Positions 15,839 to 25,600 of a stretch of 39,827 bases of DNA are shown in pieces. The number at the start of each line of letters is the position of its first letter. Within the stretch, counting starts at the first letter, position 1. The notes beneath the pieces are model-generated. The model saw nothing but the letters and a program-made list of their open reading frames with translations, was not told where the DNA came from and made no database searches. Source of the DNA: Microbacteriaceae bacterium UBA1487. GTDB taxonomy: Bacteria; Actinomycetota; Actinomycetes; Actinomycetales; Microbacteriaceae. The stretch covers positions 111,634 through 151,460 of the forward strand of contig DCRR01000009.1 of the NCBI GenBank assembly GCA_002325245.1, read 5' to 3'. The translations under genes and the position numbers were made by a program.

Positions 15839-16773
15839 CAGGACTCGTCCTCGCTCGTTCCGCCGGTGCCCGGCAGGTTCTGGTTGACGTTCAGCTCGTC
15901 GCCAAGGCGACCTTCGAAGCCCTCATCGCGGAGCGACTCGATGTACGCGTCGTACTCGGCCTGCGACACGACCTTCACCTGGAAGAGCATGTCGGCGTGA
16001 TACTCGCCGCAGAGCTCGGCGCACTTGCCGGCGTACGTGCCCTCCTTCTCGGGGACGAAGTACATGTAGTTCGTCTTGGCCGGGATCATGTCCTTCTTGT
16101 ACAGGAAGTCGACGACCCAGAAGGAGTGCGCGACGTCGCGCGACTCGATGTTGAGCTCCACCTTCTGGCCGACTGGCAGGTACAGCGCCGGAAGCTGCGA
16201 CTCGTCGAGGCTGCCGTCCAGGTTGAGGCGGTCCTGCGCCTGGATGCCCGCCGAGTACACGTTCTCGTCGAGGTAGTTGAAGTCCCAGGCCCAGCGCTTG
16301 CCGTAGACCTCGATCAGGACATCGGGGTCGCCCGGGTCGGTCTCGATCGAGACCTGCTCGCGCACCGTGAAGGCGAAGAAGCCGAGCACGAGGATGAGCG
16401 GGACGACGGTGAAGAAGATCTCGATCGGCATGTTGTAGCGCAGCTGCGCCGGCATGCCGGTCTGCCCCTTGCGGCGACGGTAGGCCACGGCCGCCCAGAT
16501 GATGAGCGCCCAGGTGATCAGACCGACGACGAGCAGCACGATCCAGGAGTTCACCCAGAGGTTGATGATCCCCTCGGTGTGGTTCGTGACGTCAGGACCA
16601 CCGGGCAGAAAGCCCTGGACCTGCTCTTGCGTACATCCGGCGAGTACCAGCATTGCGGCACCCCCGATGGGCAGTGCGGCCCAGCGGGCCAGACGGGATC
16701 GGCCAAGCCGACGCGGGGAGCGATGGGAGCGCACCTGGAACCTCTCGGAATTGCGACGCATGTTCGAAGTCAT
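15838..16773 (-). CDS. ctaC: Cytochrome c oxidase subunit II
   Basis: This subunit of about 311 residues takes electrons from cytochrome c into the CuA centre. A basic N-terminus leads to a lipoprotein signal ending in LVLAGC, so the mature protein is probably lipid-anchored. Two membrane helices follow (IVLLVVGLITWALIIWAAVA and IEIFFTVVPLILVLGFFAF). The CuA site is complete: a histidine in HSFWV and CAELCGEYHADM. Start choices are ATG 16773 and ATG 16761; the frame is open further upstream, but that stretch overlaps the hairpin behind erpA. ctaC leads the ctaC-ctaD-ctaF group. Confidence 0.96.
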   Translation of the reverse strand: MTSNMRRNSERFQVRSHRSPRRLGRSRLARWAALPIGGAAMLVLAGCTQEQVQGFLPGGPDVTNHTEGIINLWVNSWIVLLVVGLITWALIIWAAVAYRRRKGQTGMPAQLRYNMPIEIFFTVVPLILVLGFFAFTVREQVSIETDPGDPDVLIEVYGKRWAWDFNYLDENVYSAGIQAQDRLNLDGSLDESQLPALYLPVGQKVELNIESRDVAHSFWVVDFLYKKDMIPAKTNYMYFVPEKEGTYAGKCAELCGEYHADMLFQVKVVSQAEYDAYIESLRDEGFEGRLGDELNVNQNLPGTGGTSEDES

Positions 16774-16785
16774 CCTAGCAATGCG

Positions 16786-16816
16786 ACGGGCCCCGAACTT
16801 TCCGTCCGGGGCCCGT
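16786..16816 (-). terminator. GC hairpin between erpA and ctaC
   Basis: ACGGGCCCCG (16786-16795) pairs perfectly with CGGGGCCCGT (16807-16816) around an 11-nt loop. It lies 40 nt after the erpA stop and only 12 nt before the first ctaC start on the minus strand. It may terminate erpA or act in the ctaC leader. Confidence 0.55.
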
Positions 16817-16855
16817 GGCGCGTCATTTATTGCGCTTCTTTTGCGCGAAAGGCGA

Positions 16856-17245
16856 TCAGTGGAAGCTGTCTCCGCAGGCGCAGCTGCCCGAAGCGTTGGG
16901 ATTGTCGATCGTGAAGCCCTGCTTCTGGATCGAGTCCTCGAAATCGATCGAGGCTCCGTCGAGGTAGGGCACACTCATCTTGTCGACGACCACCTCGACG
17001 CCGTCGAAGTCGCGCGTCGCGTCGCCGTCGAGCAGGCGCTCGTCGAAGTAGAGCTGGTAGATCAGCCCCGAGCAGCCCCCGGGCTGAACAGCCACGCGCA
17101 GCCGCAGGTCGTCTCGACCCTCCTGCTCGAGCAGGGCGCGCACCTTGGAGGCGGCCACGTCGGTGAGGGCGACGCCGTGAGCCGACGGCTCGGCGTCATT
17201 CGTCGCAGCAGCGGTCGTCGTGTCGGCGGTCGTCGTGTCGGTCAT
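16856..17245 (-). CDS. erpA: Iron-sulfur cluster insertion protein (A-type carrier)
   Basis: This 129-residue A-type carrier delivers Fe-S clusters to target enzymes. The three conserved cysteines are C58 (PGGCSG), C122 and C124 (GSCACGDSF). Residues 1-25 are a threonine/alanine-rich tail not found in the E. coli protein. ATG 17245 is used; ATG 17254 would add three residues and start 1 nt after the dipeptidase stop. Its place directly upstream of the oxidase genes is plausible, since the Rieske subunit needs an Fe-S cluster. Confidence 0.92.
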   Translation of the reverse strand: MTDTTTADTTTAAATNDAEPSAHGVALTDVAASKVRALLEQEGRDDLRLRVAVQPGGCSGLIYQLYFDERLLDGDATRDFDGVEVVVDKMSVPYLDGASIDFEDSIQKQGFTIDNPNASGSCACGDSFH

Positions 17246-17255
17246 GGGCGCCATT

Positions 17256-18677
17256 CTACGCGGCGTCGCTGGCCGAGCGCTGATCCAAGCGTGACAGCAG
17301 CAGCGCCTCGGCCAGGATCGCTCGACGGAAGGTCGGCATGTGCAGCGACTCATTGGGGCTGTGCGCGCGCGAGTCCGGATCCTCGACGCCGGTGACCAGG
17401 ATCTGCGCTTCGGGGAAGACCTCCACCAGCTCGGCGATGAACGGAATCGATCCGCCCACGCCCATCTGCACGGGCTCGGTCCCGTAGGCCTCCTCCATCA
17501 CCTCGAGGGCATCGGCGACGGCCCAGCCGCTGGCGTCGACGAGGAACGGCTCGCCGCCCTCGATCTCTCCGAACTCGAGCGTCGCGCCGAACGCGGCGTT
17601 CGCCTGCAGATGCGCGATGAGCGCCTCGCGCGCCTCCGCAACGCTCTGCCCGGGTGCGACCCGGGCGCTCACGCGGACGCGCACCGACGGAACAAGCGTG
17701 TTCGAGGCGTTGCGCACCGACGGTGCGTCGATGCCGGTGACCGTGATCGACGGCTGATCCCAGATGCGCGACAGGATCGTGCCGGTGCCGACCGGCCGTG
17801 CGCCCTCGCGCAGCCCGGTCTCGGCGCGCAGGCGCGCCTCGTCGTAATCGGGCGTCGCCGCGTCGCGGCTGCGAAGCCCCGGAACGGCGACCGAGCCGTT
17901 CTCGTCCCACAGCGAGTCGAGCGTGCGGATCGCCGCGAGCATCGCGTCGGGCACCGCTCCCCCGAACATGCCCGAGTGCGAGGCGTGGTCGAGGGTCGTC
18001 ACGGTGAGGTTGAAGAACACGGCGCCTCGCAGTCCGACCGTGAGTGCCGGGGTGTCGAGATCCCAGTTCCCCGAGTCGGCGACGATGATCACGTCGGCGG
18101 AGAGCGCGTCCCGGTGCTCGTCGAGGAAGGCGGAGAACGAGGGCGAGCCGAACTCCTCCTCGCCTTCGACGAACAGCACGAGACCGAGATCGAGGTCAGC
18201 GCCGCTCGCCGCGGTGAGGGCGCGGATCGCCGCGAGGTGACTCAGCACCCCGGCCTTGTCATCGGCGGCGCCACGGGCGTAGAGCCGGTCGCCGCGCAGG
18301 GTCGGCTCGAACGGCTCCGAGTCCCAGACCTCCGGGTCGCCCTCGGGCTGCACGTCGTGGTGCGCGTAGAGCATCACCGTCGGACGGCCGTCCCGGGCGG
18401 CCCGAGTGGCGAGCACGGCCGGCTTGCCCCGTCGGTCGGTTCCCGGAATCGGAGCATCGAACACATCGACCTCATCGAAGACACCGGTCTCGCGCGCCAG
18501 CTCGGCGACCCGCGCCGCGCTGCGTCGGACGTGCTCGACATCGAAGCCGTCCCAGGAGACGGAGGGAATGCGCACCAGATCGGAGAGCTCGGCGATCGCG
18601 CGCGGAAGGCCGGCATCCACCGCCTCGCGCAGGGCGTCGGCGAGCGAAGATGCGGGTGCGGAGGAGTCGGAAGCCAT
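17256..18677 (-). CDS. M20-family metallopeptidase (dipeptidase)
   Basis: This 473-residue zinc peptidase is likely a cytoplasmic dipeptidase that removes C-terminal residues from short peptides. Di-zinc ligands expected in the family are visible: H107 in YAHHDVQ, the bridging aspartate in RGAADDKAG (D140), the glutamates of VEGEEEFGS and the aspartate in VADSGNWD, plus the late histidine in HSPNESLHM. The substrate is unknown. A TAAGAT hexamer lies 7 nt before the ATG, suggesting a leaderless transcript. It is divergent from the DUF3043 gene, with 40 bp between the starts. Confidence 0.92.
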   Translation of the reverse strand: MASDSSAPASSLADALREAVDAGLPRAIAELSDLVRIPSVSWDGFDVEHVRRSAARVAELARETGVFDEVDVFDAPIPGTDRRGKPAVLATRAARDGRPTVMLYAHHDVQPEGDPEVWDSEPFEPTLRGDRLYARGAADDKAGVLSHLAAIRALTAASGADLDLGLVLFVEGEEEFGSPSFSAFLDEHRDALSADVIIVADSGNWDLDTPALTVGLRGAVFFNLTVTTLDHASHSGMFGGAVPDAMLAAIRTLDSLWDENGSVAVPGLRSRDAATPDYDEARLRAETGLREGARPVGTGTILSRIWDQPSITVTGIDAPSVRNASNTLVPSVRVRVSARVAPGQSVAEAREALIAHLQANAAFGATLEFGEIEGGEPFLVDASGWAVADALEVMEEAYGTEPVQMGVGGSIPFIAELVEVFPEAQILVTGVEDPDSRAHSPNESLHMPTFRRAILAEALLLSRLDQRSASDAA

Positions 18678-18684
18678 GCGGCTA

Positions 18685-18690
18685 ATCTTA
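18685..18690 (-). promoter_or_regulatory. Candidate -10 box of the M20 dipeptidase (leaderless)
   Basis: TAAGAT on the minus strand fits TANNNT and ends 7 nt before ATG 18677. No ribosome site precedes the ATG, which agrees with leaderless translation. Confidence 0.4.
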
Positions 18691-18717
18691 AGCAGACCCC
18701 GAGAGCAAGGAACCCCC

Positions 18718-19281
18718 GTGGCCAAGACCCCGCAGACACCGCAAGAGGACGACGACGAGCTCGCCGTCGGCAAGGGGCGCCCGACGCCCACGCGTGCGGA
18801 GCGCGAAGCGGCTCGCAAGCGTCCCCTCGTGCCCAACGACCGCCGCGCCGCCTCCAAGGAGCGTCGCGAGCGTCTCAACGCGCAGCGCGAGCGCGCCCGC
18901 ATCGGCATGGCCAACGGGGAGGAGCGCTTCCTGCCCCTGCGCGACAAGGGACCGCAGAAGAAGTTCGTGCGTGACTACGTCGATGCGCGGTTCAGCCCGG
19001 GCGAGATCATGCTGCCGCTCGTGGCGCTCTTCCTGGTGATCTCGTTCATCCCCTACGCGGGCGTCGCCGAGTACGGCATCCTCGCCGTCTGGGCGTTCTT
19101 CTTCCTGGTCATCATCGACAGCGTGCTGATGGGCGCGCGCCTCAAGAAGCGTCTCGGCGAGAAGTTCGGCGAGAGCAAGGTCGAGAAGGGCTACCGCTGG
19201 TACGCCGCCATGCGGGCCCTGCAGATGCGCCCGCTGCGCCTCCCGAAGCCGCAGGTGAAGCGCGGCGACGAGGTCAAGTAG
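18718..19281 (+). CDS. DUF3043 membrane protein
   Basis: This 187-residue protein matches the actinobacterial DUF3043 family. A highly charged N-terminal tail (about 1-95, rich in R, K and E, with KGRPTPTRAEREAARKRPL) leads to two membrane helices (MLPLVALFLVISFIPYA and YGILAVWAFFFLVIIDSVLM), then a basic C-terminal tail. GTG 18718 is the start, with AAGGAA 6 nt upstream. It is divergent from the M20 dipeptidase and convergent with pyrD, which ends 21 nt away. The function is unknown. Confidence 0.88.
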   Translation: MAKTPQTPQEDDDELAVGKGRPTPTRAEREAARKRPLVPNDRRAASKERRERLNAQRERARIGMANGEERFLPLRDKGPQKKFVRDYVDARFSPGEIMLPLVALFLVISFIPYAGVAEYGILAVWAFFFLVIIDSVLMGARLKKRLGEKFGESKVEKGYRWYAAMRALQMRPLRLPKPQVKRGDEVK

Positions 19282-19302
19282 CGTTCGGGCCCCCGCGCGA
19301 CG

Positions 19303-20331
19303 TCAGTCGAAGGTCGCGATCAGCTCACGCGTGATCTGCCGCGCCCACAAAGGACCGCGGTAGAGGAATCCGGTGTAGCCCTGCACCAGCGTCGCGCCCG
19401 CGTCGAGCCGTTCGCGCACGTCGCGACCGGTCTCCACGCCGCCGACCGAGATCAGGCAGCGGTCCGCCGGGAGCGCCGCCCGCACGATGCGCAGCACCTC
19501 GAGCGAGCGCGCCGCGAGCGGTGCGCCGGAGAGTCCACCCGCGCCGATCTCGGTGATGCGCGCCTGATCGGTGACGAGGCCGTCACGCGAGAGGGTCGTG
19601 TTGGTCGCGATCACCCCGGCCAGGTCGAGTTCGACACTCAGCTCGGCGATGCGGCGAGCCTGCTCGTCGGTCACGTCGGGCGCGATCTTCACCAGCACCG
19701 GGGTCTCCCCTGCGGCCGCGCGCACCTCGGTGAGGAGCGGCGCGAGCTGATCCAGCTCCTGCAGCCCGCGAAGACCGGGTGTGTTCGGCGAGCTGACGTT
19801 GACGACGAGGTAATCGGCGCGCGACGCCAGGATGCGCGTGCTCTCCAGGTAGTCGGCCGTCGCGTTCTCCACCTCGACGATGCGCGACTTGCCGATGTTG
19901 ACACCGATCACCGGGCGGCGTCGGCGGCGCCGTTCGCGTTCGAGCCGAGGCGCCGCGGCGGCCGCGCCGCCGTTGTTGAAGCCCATTCGGTTGATGACGG
20001 CGCGGTCGGGAATCAGACGGAACAGTCGCGGTTTCGTGTTGCCGGGCTGCGCGTGCGCGGTGAGGGTGCCGACCTCGACGTGGCCGAATCCGAGCTGGCC
20101 CAGACCGCGGATCCCCCGGGCGTCCTTGTCGAAGCCCGCGGCGAGTCCGAACGGCGTGTCGAACTCGAGTCCGAGCGCCTGCACGCGCAGACGCGCGTCG
20201 CGCGAGCCGGTGCGCGACAGCAGCGCGCCGAGCCCCACGAAAGGCAGCGCGCGGATCACCACGAAAGCGAGGTGGTGGGCGAATTCGGGGTCGAGGCGCG
20301 CGAGAACGACGCGGAAGAGAGTGCGGTACAT
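19303..20331 (-). CDS. pyrD: Dihydroorotate dehydrogenase (quinone), class 2
   Basis: This 342-residue FMN enzyme oxidises dihydroorotate to orotate in pyrimidine synthesis, passing electrons to membrane quinone. The N-terminal helical extension (MYRTLFRVVLARLDPEFAHH) is the membrane-binding part that marks class 2. FMN and active-site motifs follow: FGLAAGFDKD, RMGFNNGG, NVSSPNTPGL (178-187) with the catalytic serine, and a late GGV loop. A run of arginines (RERRRRRRP, 132-140) in a surface loop is unusual. It starts 12 nt after nrdR and is the last gene of this minus-strand run. Confidence 0.97.
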   Translation of the reverse strand: MYRTLFRVVLARLDPEFAHHLAFVVIRALPFVGLGALLSRTGSRDARLRVQALGLEFDTPFGLAAGFDKDARGIRGLGQLGFGHVEVGTLTAHAQPGNTKPRLFRLIPDRAVINRMGFNNGGAAAAAPRLERERRRRRRPVIGVNIGKSRIVEVENATADYLESTRILASRADYLVVNVSSPNTPGLRGLQELDQLAPLLTEVRAAAGETPVLVKIAPDVTDEQARRIAELSVELDLAGVIATNTTLSRDGLVTDQARITEIGAGGLSGAPLAARSLEVLRIVRAALPADRCLISVGGVETGRDVRERLDAGATLVQGYTGFLYRGPLWARQITRELIATFD

Positions 20332-20343
20332 ACCGCTGTCAGG

Positions 20344-20862
20344 CTATCGCTGTTCGGTGCCCGCCGACGCGCTCGCGGCGCCGTCGGCCGGCGTGCCGTC
20401 CGGCTGCTGAGAGCTGGCGCGCTCGACGCGCAGCAGCGTGATCGCCGTCTCGAAATCGTCGAGCGAGTCGAAGGCCTGGTAGACGCTCGCGAAGCGCAGA
20501 TAGGCGACCTCGTCGAGCTCGCGCAGCGGCGGAAGCGTCGCCAGCCCGATGTCGTTCGCATCGACCTGAGAGACGCCCGTCGCGCGGATCGTCTCCTCGA
20601 CCGTCTGAGCCAGCAGGGCGAGCTGCGCGTCGGTGACCGGGCGACCCTGGCACGCCTTGCGCACGCCCACGACGATCTTGTCGCGGCTGAAGGGCTCGAT
20701 GATGCCGCTGCGCTTGACCACGCTCAGGCTCGCCGTCTCGGTCGTCGTGAACCGACCGCCGCACTCCGGGCACTGCCGACGGCGGCGGATCGCAAGCCCG
20801 TCATCGCTCGTGCGGGAGTCGATGACGCGACTGTCGGGGTGACGGCAGAAAGGGCAGAACAT
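20344..20862 (-). CDS. nrdR: Transcriptional repressor NrdR
   Basis: This 172-residue repressor controls ribonucleotide reductase genes in response to ATP/dATP. The zinc ribbon is C3, C6, C31 and C34 (CPFC and CPEC), followed by an ATP-cone domain (VVKRSGIIEPFSRDKIVVGV). The C-terminal tail (about 150-172) is low-complexity and not part of the core family. The start is at ATG 20862. A TATCCT hexamer 9 nt upstream may be the -10 box of a nearly leaderless transcript. No reductase genes are in this window. Confidence 0.95.
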   Translation of the reverse strand: MFCPFCRHPDSRVIDSRTSDDGLAIRRRRQCPECGGRFTTTETASLSVVKRSGIIEPFSRDKIVVGVRKACQGRPVTDAQLALLAQTVEETIRATGVSQVDANDIGLATLPPLRELDEVAYLRFASVYQAFDSLDDFETAITLLRVERASSQQPDGTPADGAASASAGTEQR

Positions 20863-20893
20863 GGTGCGGCAAGGATAAGCCCCGCGCCCGGCC

Positions 20894-21322
20894 TTAGCTG
20901 GGAGCCACTCCGCTCCAGCCCCCGTTCGCCGCCCAGGCGGCCTGCACCGCGTCGCGGAGGACCTCACGGTCGACATCGTCCAGTTTGTTCACGTAGACGC
21001 AGGAGACGTTCTGCTGGTGCTTGCCGAGCCGAGCGAGAAGGTCGCTCGCCCCCTCCCACTCGGTGAAGCCGTACAGCGCGAACTTCCCGCGGCGCGGCGC
21101 GAAGCCGATGACGAAGGCATCGCCCTCGTGGCCCGACTCGTAGCGGTAGTGCACGGCGCCGAAGCCGACCATGGTGGGGCCCCACATCCGCGGCGGCTCG
21201 CCCGTCACTTCGGCCATGAGCTCGAGCAGCAGCTCCGACTCGGCGCGCTGGCGCGGGTGCTCGAGCGAGGCGATGAACTCCCTCGGGTCGACTTCCGTCA
21301 CTCCGGTCTTGTTCACCGCCAC
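20894..21322 (-). CDS. DUF1801 (YdhG-like) domain protein
   Basis: This 142-residue cytosolic protein matches the DUF1801 family. Its markers are the opening DPREFIASLEHPRQRAESEL, the MWGPTMVGFGAVHYRY strand and the FVIGFAPRRGKFALY segment. The structure resembles small alpha/beta proteins of unknown role. The GTG start has a strong ribosome site (GAGGAG, 5 nt upstream). It lies 16 nt after hisD and 31 nt before nrdR on the same strand, so it is probably cotranscribed with hisD. Confidence 0.85.
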   Translation of the reverse strand: MAVNKTGVTEVDPREFIASLEHPRQRAESELLLELMAEVTGEPPRMWGPTMVGFGAVHYRYESGHEGDAFVIGFAPRRGKFALYGFTEWEGASDLLARLGKHQQNVSCVYVNKLDDVDREVLRDAVQAAWAANGGWSGVAPS

Positions 21323-21338
21323 GTGCGCTCCTCGGCTG

Positions 21339-22646
21339 TCAGTCCGCGAAGCGCGCGTCGACGGCGTCGCCGTGTGCGGGCAGGTGCTCGGCGTCGCTGA
21401 GGTTGCGGATCAACGGCGCCACCTCCTGAAGGCCCTCGTGCGTGTAGCGGATGATCTGCTGCGACCGCAGGAACGTCGAGGCGCCCAGCCCTGCCGAGAA
21501 GCGCGACTGGCCGCCCGTGGGCAGCACGTGGTTCGACCCGGCGAGGTAGTCCCCCAGGCTCACCGGGGAATCCGCGCCCAGGAAGATCGCGCCCGCGTTG
21601 GTGATCGAGTCGAGGGTCTCGCCGAGGTTCGCGGTGTGGATCTCGAGGTGCTCGGGACCGTAGGCATTGCTGACGGCGGCCGCGGCCGGGAGGTCGTCGA
21701 CCAGGACGATCGCCGACTGGGGCCCGGCGAGAGCCTCCGCCACGCGCTCGGCGTGGCGCGTGGAGGGGGCCTGGGCTGCGAGCTCGGCGCGCACGCGGTC
21801 GGCGAGCTCCTCCGAGTCGGTGACCAGCACGGCGGCGGCGATCTCGTCGTGCTCGGCCTGGCTGATGAGGTCGGCGGCGACGAGGCGGGCATTCGCGTGC
21901 TCGTCGGCGATGATCAGGATCTCGGTGGGTCCGGCTTCCGAGTCGATGCCGACGACCCCGCGCACGAGACGCTTGGCGGCAGCCACGTAGACGTTGCCCG
22001 GTCCGGTGATCAGATCCACCGGGTCCAGCGCGACATCGGCCACGCCGTACGCGAAGGCGCCGATCGCACCGGCGCCGCCCATCGCGTAGACCTCTTCGAC
22101 GCCGAGGAGTCCGCACGCGCCCAGGATGACCGGGTGCACCTCGCCGTTGAACTCGGCCTGCGGCGGCGACGCGACCACGACCGAGCGCACGCCCGCCACC
22201 TGCGCGGGCACGACGTTCATGACCACGCTCGACGGGTACACGGCCTTGCCGCCCGGAACGTAGAGCCCGACACGGGTCACCGGCTGCCAGCGCTGGATGA
22301 CCTCGGCCCCCGGACCGAGCGCCGTCACCGCGGCCGCGGGCACCTGAGCCTGGCTGGCGACGCGCACGCGCGCGATCGCCTCCTCGATCGCCGCGCGGAC
22401 GGCCGGGTCGAGCGCGACGACGGCAGCGGTGATCCGCGCCGGGTCGACGCGGATGCTGTCCGGCTCGGCGCGGTCGAAGCGACTGGCCTGCTCGCGCAGC
22501 GCCGCCTCACCGCGGTCCCGGACATCGGAGATGAGCGCTGCGGCGGCCTCGCTCGCGACGGCGACGTCGACGCGCGCACGCGGGACGAGATCGGCGAGTT
22601 CGGCGCGGGAGGGGTGGCGACCGCGGAGGTCGAGGGTCTGAATCAT
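21339..22646 (-). CDS. hisD: Histidinol dehydrogenase
   Basis: This 435-residue zinc enzyme oxidises L-histidinol to histidine in two NAD-dependent steps, the end of histidine synthesis. Signature regions are GLYVPGGKAVYPSSVVMN, GPGNVYVAAAK, DSEAGPTEILIIAD and the Zn/catalytic QAEHDE segment, then GPEHLE. The length matches the family. It follows dnaE by 24 nt, an order common in Microbacteriaceae and relatives. The rest of the his genes are not visible here. Confidence 0.97.
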   Translation of the reverse strand: MIQTLDLRGRHPSRAELADLVPRARVDVAVASEAAAALISDVRDRGEAALREQASRFDRAEPDSIRVDPARITAAVVALDPAVRAAIEEAIARVRVASQAQVPAAAVTALGPGAEVIQRWQPVTRVGLYVPGGKAVYPSSVVMNVVPAQVAGVRSVVVASPPQAEFNGEVHPVILGACGLLGVEEVYAMGGAGAIGAFAYGVADVALDPVDLITGPGNVYVAAAKRLVRGVVGIDSEAGPTEILIIADEHANARLVAADLISQAEHDEIAAAVLVTDSEELADRVRAELAAQAPSTRHAERVAEALAGPQSAIVLVDDLPAAAAVSNAYGPEHLEIHTANLGETLDSITNAGAIFLGADSPVSLGDYLAGSNHVLPTGGQSRFSAGLGASTFLRSQQIIRYTHEGLQEVAPLIRNLSDAEHLPAHGDAVDARFAD

Positions 22647-22670
22647 GGCTCGACCATGCTAGTCGCCTCG

Positions 22671-25600
22671 TCAGACGACGCAGTTGGGTCCCAGCAGTCC
22701 CTTGAGCTCACCGTAGAGATCCGCCGTGACCGTGACCGGGTACGGGATCTCGAACATGCGCGCGTTGTCGCCGCGCACCAGTCTCAGCCGCACCTCGTTG
22801 TCGCCCGCGTGCCGGATCAGCACGTCATTGAGCTTTGAGACGACCTCGGTGGTCGCCCGCGTCTCCGGCACAGAGATGACAAGCGGGCCGGATCCGAGGC
22901 TCTGCCCGATCTCGGGCTGGAACAGCGAGACGGCATGCAGGTTCATGCCGTCGTCGCGCACGCTCACGCGGCCGCGCACCACGACGATCGAGTCGCCGAC
23001 GAGGGCGGGAGAGAACTCCTGATAGGTCTTCCCCAGGAACATCACCGTGATCTCGCCGCTGAAGTCCTCGAGCTGGATGATGCCGTACTGGTTGCCCGAG
23101 TTGCGGGCGGTACGGTGCTGGACGCTCGTCACCAGGCCGGCGACCGTCACCGTCTCGCCGTCCATCGGCGCGTCGGCGTCGAGGAGCTCCGCGATCGTCG
23201 TGCTGGCGTGGCGGGCGAGCTGGTTCTCGAGACCGGCGAGCGGGTGGTCGCTCACATAGAGCCCGAGCATCTCTCGCTCGAACGCGAGCTTGTCGCGCTT
23301 GGTCCACTCGGGCCTCTCGGGCACCGCCTGCACCGCGTGCTCGGGCTCGTCCCACAGGCTGTCGAAGTCGAAGCCGACCTGCCCGTTGGCGGCGGCCCGC
23401 TTCTCGCTGACGGCCTGCTCGACGGCCGACTCGTGGATCTCGATCAGCGCACGCCGCGTCGACCCGAGCGAATCGAAGGCGCCGGCCTTGATGAGCGACT
23501 CGACCGTGCGCTTGTTCGCGGCGGCGAGCGGGATCTTGCGCAGGAAGTCGTGGAAGCTCGCGAACGCCCCCTCGCGCTCGCGCGCGGCCTTGATGTGCTC
23601 GACGACGCCGAAGCCGACGTTGCGCACAGCGCCCATGCCGAAGCGGATGTCGTCGCCGACGGCCGCGAAGTATCCGATCGATTCGTTGACATCGGGCGCC
23701 AGCACGTTGATCTTCATGCGGCGGCACTCGTTGAGGTAGATGGCGAGCTTGTCGCGGGCGTCGCCGACGCTGGTGAGCAGCGCCGCCATGTACTCGGCCG
23801 GGTAGTGCGCCTTCAGATAGGCGGTCCAGTAGCTCAAGACGCCGTACGCGGCCGAGTGCGCCTTGTTGAACGCGTAGTCGGAGAACGGCAGCAGGATGTC
23901 CCACAGCGTCTTGATGGCGGCGGGCGAGTAGCCGTTCGCGAGCATGCCCGCGCTGAATCCCTCGTACTGCTTGTCGAGCTCGGACTTCTTCTTCTTGCCC
24001 ATCGCTCGCCGCAGGATGTCGGCTTGGCCGAGGGAGAAGCCGGCGACGCGCTGCGCGATCGCCATCACCTGCTCCTGGTAGATGATCAGTCCGTAGCTGG
24101 CGTCCAGGATGTCGGCGAGCGGCTCGGCGAGCTCCGGGTGGATCGGGGTGATCTCCTGCTGGCCGTTCTTTCGCAGCGCGTAATTGGTATGCGAGTTCGC
24201 CCCCATGGGGCCGGGCCGATACAGCGCGATGACGGCCGAGATGTCTTCGAAGTTGTCGGGCTTCATCAGGCGCAGCAGCGACCGCATCGGGCCGCCGTCG
24301 AGCTGGAAGACGCCGAGCGTGTCGCCGCGCCCGAGCAGCTCGTAGGCGGCGCGGTCATCGAGCGCCAGATCTTCGAGCACCGGCCGGAAACCGCGGTTCG
24401 CCTCGATGTTGTCGAGGGCGTCATCGATGATCGTGAGGTTGCGAAGCCCCAGGAAGTCCATCTTGATCAGCCCGAGCGCCTCGGCCGCCGGGTAGTCGAA
24501 CTGGGTGACGATCTGCCCGTCCTGCTCCCGCTTCATGATCGGGATGATGTCGATGAGCGGTTCGCTCGACATGATGACGCCGGCCGCGTGCACGCCCCAC
24601 TGCCGCTTCAGACCCTCGAGGCCGCGCGCCGTCTCGAACACGCGTCGCGCATCCGGATCGGAGTCGATCACGGCGCGGATGTCGCCGGCCTCCTTGTAGC
24701 GCTCGTGGTTCTTGTCGTAGATGCCGGACAGCGGGATGTCCTTGCCCATGACGGCCGCGGGCATCGCCTTGGTGAGCTTCTCCCCCATGCCGAACGGGAA
24801 GCCGAGCACACGGCTGGAGTCCTTGAGCGCCTGCTTGGCCTTGATGGTGCCGTAGGTGACGATCTGGGCGACGCGCTCGTCGCCGTACTTCTCGGTCACG
24901 TATCGGATGACCTCGCCGCGACGGCGCTCGTCGAAGTCGACATCGAAGTCGGGCATCGAGACGCGGTCCGGGTTCAGGAACCGCTCGAAGATCAGTCCGT
25001 GCATCAGCGGATCGAGGTCGGTGATGCGCATCGCGTAGGCGGCCATCGATCCGGCACCGGAGCCACGGCCGGGACCGACGCGGATGCCGTTCTCCTTCGC
25101 CCAGTTGATGAAGTCGGCGACGACCAGGAAGTAGCCGGGGAAGCCCATCTGGAGGATGACGCCGACCTCGTAGTCGGCCTGCTTGCGGACCGCGTCGGGA
25201 ATGCCCGCCGGGTAGCGATAGTGCAGGCCGTTCTCGACCTCGGCGGTGAACCAGGAGTCCTCGGTGTGCCCCTCGGGGACCGGGAAGCGAGGCATGTAGT
25301 TCGCCGCGGTGTTGAACTCGACCTCGCAGCGCTCGGCGATCAGCAGGGTGTTGTCGCACGCCTCCGGATAGTCGCGGAAGAGCTGCCGCATCTGCGCGGG
25401 GGTCTTCAGATAGAACTCGTCGGCGTCGAACTTGAAGCGGTTCGGGTCATCGAGCGTCGAACCCGACTGCACGCACAGCAGCGCCGCGTGCGCCCCCGAG
25501 TCGTGCGGGTGCGTGTAGTGCAAGTCGTTCGTGGCGACGAGCGGGAGACCGAGATCCTTCGAGAGCCGGATGAGATCCGACATGATGCGCTTCTCGATCC

